Positions 6,968 to 11,439 of a DNA stretch of 11,439 nucleotides are shown here, one piece after another (the first letter of the stretch is position 1; every line of letters starts with the position of its first letter). This stretch comes from Atopobium sp. (GTDB lineage: Bacteria > Actinomycetota > Coriobacteriia > Coriobacteriales > Atopobiaceae): positions 1 to 11,439 of the forward strand of contig JABZGZ010000038.1 in the NCBI GenBank assembly GCA_015259105.1, written 5' to 3'. The notes under the pieces were generated by a model. It saw only the letters and a program-made list of their open reading frames with translations, was not told the DNA's origin and searched no databases. The position numbers and the translations under genes are program-made.

Positions 6968-7902
6968 CACTTCATTACTCCTTTCATAATGCTTCGAATA
7001 ATCAAAAGAGCAACGCAATCCATGACCATTGCAATTGATGTGCATATAACGCCCGATGGCGTAAATAAACCCTTTTGAAAGTCCGGCGATAGAAGCGACA
7101 AGACAATCAATAAAACAACTGGGAGAAGACATACAATTCGAGCAGATAATCTAACTTGAGCAGTCTTTGTTGCTATGAGCCTTTGATTCTTCTCTTGTAA
7201 TTCAACTAACTCGGCAGTTTTCTGTAAAAGACTCTTAAGCGGAGACCCTGTTCTATGTGAAATTACTAAGGCGCTAGCCAGCAAATTAACACCTGGAGCA
7301 TCCAACCTTTCTGCCAAGTCCTCAATAGCTTCTTCGATAGGAAAACCGCACTTGATTTGCATGTCAGCAATATAAAAATTTTCTGATACGACACCTTCTG
7401 TGTGTTTACTGACATATTCAATAGATTGTGAAAGTGTGAGACCTGATCCAAGAGCAACGGCGATTGTTCTAAAAATCGAAGGCATCATATGGGCGATTTC
7501 TAAAGCAGATTGATGCTTGGCATGTTCATATAGAAAATAAGGAACGAGAAATAACGAGAAAACACCGCAAAGCGTACCTATTGCAGACTCAAATAGAACA
7601 CCAAGCAAGATGGATCCAGCTATGCCACTAATAAAAAACAGTACGAAAGCATCAGTGACTAAGGTAATCCCATATTTGTAAAGAAAACGATTACGTAGCT
7701 GCATTGATGTATAAGAAAAAGGTTCCCATTTGAGCAAGCGCTGGACAAAAGTGCTATTGCGTGCAAATTGAAAAAACTGAACTACATAACCTGTTACTCG
7801 TGCATTTATTTGAGAAACAGTTTTTTCCTCACCGTTGCATACAAGAAAATAAATAATTACTCCAAAAACACCTCCTGTGATTGAGGAAGTAAAGACATCC
7901 AT
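6967..7902 (-). CDS. tadB: TadB inner-membrane platform protein
   Basis: A 311-residue protein. Helices lie at about 6-22, 80-101 and 106-124, then the T2SSF domain at 144-250 (MPSIFRTIAVALGSGLTLSQSIEYV, then HRTGSPLKSLLQKTAELV), and C-terminal helices at 255-272 and 283-303. This is the usual TadB length and layout. It sits in the cytoplasmic membrane as part of the platform contacted by the TadA ATPase. AAGGAGG at 7910-7916 lies seven bases before the ATG and inside the tadA coding region, so initiation is independent even though the genes overlap by 46 nt. Its TGA overlaps the tadC ATG. Confidence 0.92.
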   Translation of the reverse strand: MDVFTSSITGGVFGVIIYFLVCNGEEKTVSQINARVTGYVVQFFQFARNSTFVQRLLKWEPFSYTSMQLRNRFLYKYGITLVTDAFVLFFISGIAGSILLGVLFESAIGTLCGVFSLFLVPYFLYEHAKHQSALEIAHMMPSIFRTIAVALGSGLTLSQSIEYVSKHTEGVVSENFYIADMQIKCGFPIEEAIEDLAERLDAPGVNLLASALVISHRTGSPLKSLLQKTAELVELQEKNQRLIATKTAQVRLSARIVCLLPVVLLIVLSLLSPDFQKGLFTPSGVICTSIAMVMDCVALLIIRSIMKGVMK

Positions 7903-9209
7903 GAAGTAACCTCCTTTTTATTGAGTATTCCTTCTTGTATTGCACGATTGATAAAAGAAGGAACTTTTACAAAAAGCCAACTTCTTTTCTGCGCGTCAAA
8001 CGACACCACCTCTTGCACTTCAATTGATCCTGACGAAGACAAGGAGATTTCTGAAACGCTGGTCACATATCGTTTTCCATCAGGAAATCTTTGAGACATA
8101 ACTATCAGATCAAGTGCAGTGGCAATCTGCTTTTCTATGATTTCTGCAGGTAAGTCCATTCCAAAACGAGCCATCAACACTAGGCGCAATATTGCCTCTT
8201 GAGCGGTTCCGGCATGCAATGTAGTTAAAGAACCGTCGTGACCTGTATTCATAGCCTGCAGCATATCAATGCACTCTTCACCTCTTACCTCTCCTACTAC
8301 AATGCGATCTGGCCTCATTCGGAGCGCGTTTCTCACCAATGATCTAATGGTTATTTCTCCTGTTCCTTCTATTGAGGCGGGCCGAGCCTCTAGCCTGACA
8401 ACATTTGGATGCGAATCGAACTTAAGCTCCGCTGAATCCTCAATAGTGACAATTCTTTCTGACTTTGAAATTTCACATGAAAGTGCATTTAAAAGCGTAG
8501 TCTTACCGGATCCTGTTCCTCCAACAACCGCGATTCCCTGTCTGCACTTCACAGCCCAAGACAAAAATCTTGCAAGCCATTGAGGCAGCGATTTCATTTC
8601 CACTAACCGGTCCAAAGAAGTAATTTTTCCAGTGAATCTTCGGATAGTTACTGAAGTGCCGTTCACTGCAACAGGACTTGCAACCGCATTGACACGGTCC
8701 CCATTCTCAAGACGAGCATCAACAATAGGGCTCACCCTGTCCAGTCTTCTTCCTAATGGAGACAAAATGCGATCCATAACAATCAAAATCTGCTCTTCTG
8801 AGTCAAAGACCGTTTTTGATTCAAATAGCTCGCCGTTTTTCTCGTAGAACAAATTGTTGCAGCCGTTAATCATGATTTCAGTAACATCTTTATCATTCAG
8901 TAGTGGCTGAATTGGACCAAGACCACACACCTCATTAATTACTTGCTCAATTATTTCTTCATAGTCAACTGAACTAAAAAGCTCATCCTTCTCTTCATTA
9001 ACAATTGCTTCACAGGTAACTCTTAGTTCATCTCTTACACGATCGATATCACTACCTGTAATAAGAGAAGAAACTGTAGAAAGTCCTAATCGAGAAACAA
9101 GTTTTTCTTTTAACTTCTTTCTAGCCTTCAGAAATAGTTCTTTTTGAAGTTGTGAGTCATTTTCTTCTTGCGCCTCAATTTGCTTAGCAACGCGTTCAAA
9201 GACAAGCAT
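7857..9209 (-). CDS. tadA: TadA/CpaF type II/IV secretion ATPase
   Basis: A 450-residue cytoplasmic ATPase that drives pilus assembly. The helical N-terminal part is at 1-95, followed by the N-terminal sensor domain (GLGPIQPLLNDKDVTEIMING near 96-116) and the RecA-like core. Motifs seen: Walker A GGTGSGKTT at 230-238, the acidic box RIVTIEDSAEL at 252-262, Walker B RIVVGEVRG at 302-310, and the His box GHDGSLTTLHA at 323-333. RMRPDRIVVGEVRGEE is the classic CpaF/TadA string. Catalytic residues are all present. ATG at 9209 overlaps the tadZ TAA as TAATG, with an AGGAAG-type site upstream. The C-terminal end overlaps tadB by 46 nt. Length fits the family. Confidence 0.96.
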   Translation of the reverse strand: MLVFERVAKQIEAQEENDSQLQKELFLKARKKLKEKLVSRLGLSTVSSLITGSDIDRVRDELRVTCEAIVNEEKDELFSSVDYEEIIEQVINEVCGLGPIQPLLNDKDVTEIMINGCNNLFYEKNGELFESKTVFDSEEQILIVMDRILSPLGRRLDRVSPIVDARLENGDRVNAVASPVAVNGTSVTIRRFTGKITSLDRLVEMKSLPQWLARFLSWAVKCRQGIAVVGGTGSGKTTLLNALSCEISKSERIVTIEDSAELKFDSHPNVVRLEARPASIEGTGEITIRSLVRNALRMRPDRIVVGEVRGEECIDMLQAMNTGHDGSLTTLHAGTAQEAILRLVLMARFGMDLPAEIIEKQIATALDLIVMSQRFPDGKRYVTSVSEISLSSSGSIEVQEVVSFDAQKRSWLFVKVPSFINRAIQEGILNKKEVTSWMSLLPQSQEVFLE

Positions 9210-10507
9210 TAACCCACTTCCTTCTTCCTGTTAAACAAACTAAATGGCTTTTTCTCAGGAGTTGCTTGCAGGGCAATTTGAGCCTCGCGCAGTTGTGGAA
9301 GAATACCCAACTCGTTAAGGAAATGCGCAAGTACAAAAGAAACCGACTGTGTAAATGAAGTTTCCTCTTGTAACAGCACAGAAAGCTTTCCTTGCTGAAT
9401 AAGCTCTTGAAACCCTGGTCCGCCTTCAAAAATCCTAAACATCTTTGCTGCTTCAAGACCAACCTCTGCTTTTCCAACAGAAAAGTCTTGTTTAACCCTT
9501 GGATTTGCTTTATTTTCAAGTCGGATAATGCGAGTTCTTGCCACTCCAAGGCGCACTGCGAGTCCACTTACCTTTGCTAAAGAGTTAATGCACGTAAGAG
9601 GGTTCTCTGAAACAATAACCAGCCTATCTGCGCATTGTGCTGCCTGAGCATAGCAATCTGTTGATGCCGTCGTAGTGTCTACGAGCACCAAATCAACCAA
9701 ACCAGAAACAGCTTGAAGAAAATGATTCACGCAAGGAAATAGAAGCTCTGCCATTTCAGGTTTTACACAAGGACCAAAAAGATACAAATTTTTATGGACA
9801 CAAGTTGCCTTTTCTAGAAGGCTCTCTTTTTCTGAAGGTACATCAACAACAAGATCAGAGAAGTCTTTTGGCTGCCTAATTCCAAGCTTCTCAAAAGCAT
9901 TTCCATAAGACAGATCAAAATCAACTAATGCAACTTTTAAACCCCAAGAAGATGCAATCAGAGCCATTGAAGAAACAAGCGTGGTCTTTCCCACTCCTCC
10001 TCTTCCAGAAGTGAACGTCAGAATCGGAGCTTTTAAAGTCTTATCAAGAGGAATAAGGGATTGTAGATAGGTATTTAGCTCTTGGATACTGGCAACATAA
10101 TCTGAAGCTTCTGGTAAAGGCTGAGAAAGCCTGTCAGCCCCATATGATTGATATCCTCTTCCAACCTTTACCAGATCCCCCAATTCCATAGGGTCAATAA
10201 CTAAATCAACTCCTGCTTTAGCTGCTCTAGAACGAAGTGATCCAGAAGCGCCAGACCTTACCAACACCACGCAACGTGCATTTCCGTCTTTTACAATCGC
10301 GGCTGCTAAATTTATATCCGAAACATCAGAGCCGGTATTACCAATTAAGACTGAATAATCTTGAGGAGTTGAACGAGCAACAATTGATCTAAGAGATGCC
10401 GCAGAATCTGTAAACTCACACCTATTACTGATGCCTAAGTACGTAAGAATGGCTCCAATCTCAACGCGTGCGTCAAGACCTACGTATGAGATCCACTTTT
10501 CTAACAT
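9209..10507 (-). CDS. tadZ: TadZ/CpaE-like pilus-localisation ATPase
   Basis: A 432-residue protein. The N-terminal part (about 1-125) looks like a receiver-type domain without a clear phospho-acceptor pattern. A ParA/MinD-type ATPase follows: deviant Walker A SGRGGVGKTT at 167-176, the A' segment VALVDFDL at 192-199, and Walker B LVLVDTTTAS at 273-282. TadZ proteins position the Tad machine, often at a pole, and recruit the other parts. AGGAGG at 10517-10522 serves either GTG at 10510 (six bases) or ATG at 10507 (nine bases). I chose ATG because the in-frame open tail of cpaB ends in TGA overlapping exactly that ATG. The C-terminus is basic (KKPFSLFNRKKEVG). It is cytoplasmic, with no membrane segment. 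Confidence 0.9.
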   Translation of the reverse strand: MLEKWISYVGLDARVEIGAILTYLGISNRCEFTDSAASLRSIVARSTPQDYSVLIGNTGSDVSDINLAAAIVKDGNARCVVLVRSGASGSLRSRAAKAGVDLVIDPMELGDLVKVGRGYQSYGADRLSQPLPEASDYVASIQELNTYLQSLIPLDKTLKAPILTFTSGRGGVGKTTLVSSMALIASSWGLKVALVDFDLSYGNAFEKLGIRQPKDFSDLVVDVPSEKESLLEKATCVHKNLYLFGPCVKPEMAELLFPCVNHFLQAVSGLVDLVLVDTTTASTDCYAQAAQCADRLVIVSENPLTCINSLAKVSGLAVRLGVARTRIIRLENKANPRVKQDFSVGKAEVGLEAAKMFRIFEGGPGFQELIQQGKLSVLLQEETSFTQSVSFVLAHFLNELGILPQLREAQIALQATPEKKPFSLFNRKKEVG

Positions 10508-10596
10508 CACGCTTCACCTCCTGGATTAGTAGACGAATCTGCTTGTGACGCACTGTTGCTGTTTTGGTCGGCTGTTGGAGAAACAGGGTTCTCTGG
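10507..10596 (-). other. In-frame open tail of cpaB beyond an amber codon
   Basis: After the cpaB TAG at 10597-10599 the same frame stays open for 29 codons and stops at TGA at 10507-10509. It reads PENPVSPTADQNSNSASQ, then ADSSTNPGGEA. The make-up (Ser, Asn, Thr, Pro, Ala, acidic) matches the disordered end of the protein before the stop (SDTTNQSSPSSASEDV). The final TGA overlaps the tadZ ATG by one base, the same junction style as tadB/tadC. I read this as coding sequence cut off by a nonsense change, or reached by readthrough. Confidence 0.6.
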
Positions 10597-11334
10597 CTAC
10601 ACATCTTCACTTGCAGATGATGGGCTTGATTGATTTGTTGTGTCAGATAAATCTTTTGGGTTTTCTTCTTCAACGTAAGAATTGTTGTGTAGTAAGTCCT
10701 GAGCATTAATCTTTGATCCCGGAAGAGTAAAGCGGAGTGTTCCTCGAGCATATGCAGAAAGCACAGCAGGAACCTGTTCAGGAGTTAATCCAAGCGTTAC
10801 AGAAGAAGAGGTGTAAAGAGTACCCTCGGTATCATCTGACAATACCGCAATATCCGAGGCAATACAGGTAATAAGAGAATCGGTGACCTCATACGCTGCA
10901 AGTTTTGTACCAGCACTAAGCCTCTCAGCTAATCCGTACTTCTCGCCATGAGAAATAGTGAGACCAACAAGATTTTCTGGAATAGAAATCTGAGAGGCAA
11001 CAGATCGCAGATGAAGAGAAACAACAGGCATGCCAACTCCAATAACAGATGAAACCGTTCGACCCATAACACTTTCTGGATTAGTAATTGCACCCTCGGG
11101 AATCAAATCAGAAATCCAGCTTTTTACCTGGGTATTAGAAGATGAGAGAGTTTCTCCAGGCTCTATTTGTTTTGTGGCCACCAAAATTGAAGTAAGTTCT
11201 CCGCCGTATTTTTGTATTGCCTCTGCTCGTGATTTCTCTGCATCTGCACGGACACTTTGTACATATGCAAAGAAACAAAAACTAGCGAGAAGTGCACTCA
11301 ATACAGAAATCAAAATTCTTGTTTTCTTAGTCAC
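10597..11334 (-). CDS. cpaB: CpaB/RcpC-like SAF-domain Flp pilus assembly protein
   Basis: A 245-residue protein to the amber stop. A basic N-terminus (TKKTR) precedes a membrane helix at about 7-25, then a short coiled stretch (ADAEKSRAEAIQKYG). The SAF domain is at about 48-112 (ILVATKQIEPGETL, then MGRTVSSVIGVGMPVVSLHL), then the CpaB/RcpC region at 116-205 (ISIPENLVGLTI). The tail from about 216 is polar and disordered. Family members sit on the outer face of the membrane and help Tad pilus assembly. In diderms they partner the secretin. No secretin is expected here. GTG at 11334 is chosen because GGAGG lies seven bases before it. ATG at 11352 and GTG at 11418 have no good site. It is the first gene of the operon in this window. 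It ends at TAG, but the frame then stays open up to the tadZ start. Confidence 0.88.
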   Translation of the reverse strand: MTKKTRILISVLSALLASFCFFAYVQSVRADAEKSRAEAIQKYGGELTSILVATKQIEPGETLSSSNTQVKSWISDLIPEGAITNPESVMGRTVSSVIGVGMPVVSLHLRSVASQISIPENLVGLTISHGEKYGLAERLSAGTKLAAYEVTDSLITCIASDIAVLSDDTEGTLYTSSSVTLGLTPEQVPAVLSAYARGTLRFTLPGSKINAQDLLHNNSYVEEENPKDLSDTTNQSSPSSASEDV

Positions 11335-11400
11335 TTTTTGTCCTCCCTCCATTTGCGATATACCGATTGTGCGCTCGGGTTGAGAGAAGGAGGACAAAAA
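11335..11400 (-). promoter_or_regulatory. Inverted repeat that would sequester the cpaB ribosome site
   Basis: In mRNA sense, TTTTTGTCCTCC (11400-11389) is the exact reverse complement of GGAGGACAAAAA (11346-11335). Four more pairs inward, two of them G-U, extend the stem to 16 bp with a 34-nt loop. The second arm is the ribosome site and spacer directly in front of the GTG start of cpaB. A CCGA/TCGG pair could form a small nested hairpin in the loop. No run of U follows the stem on either strand, so it is not a terminator. This looks like a leader that can hide the ribosome site of the first operon gene. It requires that transcription begins upstream of 11400. Confidence 0.55.
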
Positions 11401-11439
11401 CAAAAGATTTACCTGCACAAATATGTCCGATAGCTGACG

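Noticed and set aside
6968..7132. N-terminal extension of tadC to 7132
   Set aside because: It reads through the end of tadB out of frame, has unlikely composition (many Cys, His and Tyr), and the TGATG junction gives a good start at 6967.
8269..8583. Plus-strand open frame opposite tadA
   Set aside because: Antisense to the conserved ATPase core, with no ribosome site or recognisable domain.
9196..9567. Minus-strand open frame overlapping the 3' end of tadZ
   Set aside because: Off-frame reading of a conserved gene, with Leu/Lys/Cys-rich translation and no domain.
10473..10751. 92-residue minus-strand open frame across the cpaB-tadZ junction
   Set aside because: Off-frame to both genes and without a recognisable domain. 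The in-frame cpaB tail explains why this stretch looks coding.
11335..11400. The strong inverted repeat as a transcription terminator
   Set aside because: No T-run follows the second arm on either strand, and the 34-nt loop is long. The arm coincides with a ribosome site, which fits translational control better.
11335..11418. Longer cpaB starting at 11418 or 11352
   Set aside because: No ribosome site before either start, and the added residues precede a normal basic-plus-helix N-terminus. GTG at 11334 has GGAGG at ideal spacing.
11353..11439. A promoter for the operon, including TATATC near 11357-11362 in the leader
   Set aside because: No matching -35 element at 16-18 bases upstream of TATATC and nothing convincing in 11401-11439. 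The upstream boundary is too close to the window edge to judge.

Overview
The window holds one long minus-strand gene run, read from about 11.33 kb down to position 1. It is the core of a Tad/Flp (type IVc) pilus locus. I infer a Gram-positive actinobacterium of the class Coriobacteriia, in the Atopobium/Olsenella relatives. The reasons are the moderately low GC, strong AAGGAGG-type ribosome sites, a monoderm-style Tad set with no secretin or outer-membrane partner, and a large DUF2207 surface protein at the downstream end. That placement is a judgement from gene style, not from a database match.

Layout in transcription order: cpaB/SAF-domain assembly protein (11334-10597), tadZ/cpaE ATPase (10507-9209), tadA/cpaF secretion ATPase (9209-7857), tadB (7902-6967) and tadC (6967-6356) platform proteins, flp major pilin (6340-6152), an unrecognised single-pass membrane protein (6155-5691), a small pilin-like protein (5742-5494), a TadE-type pseudopilin (5510-5034), a large TadG-like protein (5071-3014), a second TadE-type pseudopilin (3017-2559), a DUF192 protein (2562-2041), a small zinc-ribbon protein (2183-1911) and a DUF2207 membrane protein running off the left edge (1856-1). 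Nearly every junction overlaps or is very tight (ATGA, TGATG, TAATG), so this is a translationally coupled operon. No plus-strand gene is credible, and I see no RNA gene, CRISPR array, insertion sequence or clear terminator.

How the genes work together: TadZ localises the machine, TadA powers it, TadB and TadC form the inner-membrane platform, and Flp is the polymer. The TadE-like and TadG-like proteins are minor or anchoring subunits, and CpaB is the envelope-side assembly factor. Four small proteins carry the G|QxxxE prepilin cleavage pattern, yet no prepilin peptidase (TadV) lies in the window, so it must be elsewhere.

The most interesting points are these. A 12-bp perfect inverted repeat, extendable to 16 bp, would bury the ribosome-binding site of the first gene. 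An amber codon in cpaB is followed by 29 more open in-frame codons that end exactly on the tadZ start. An Ada-like zinc-finger pattern sits inside the TadG-like protein. The DUF192 reading frame runs about 140 nt into the zinc-ribbon gene. The unknown protein between the pilin genes and the DUF192/zinc-ribbon/DUF2207 trio at the operon end are lineage-style additions with no assigned pilus role.
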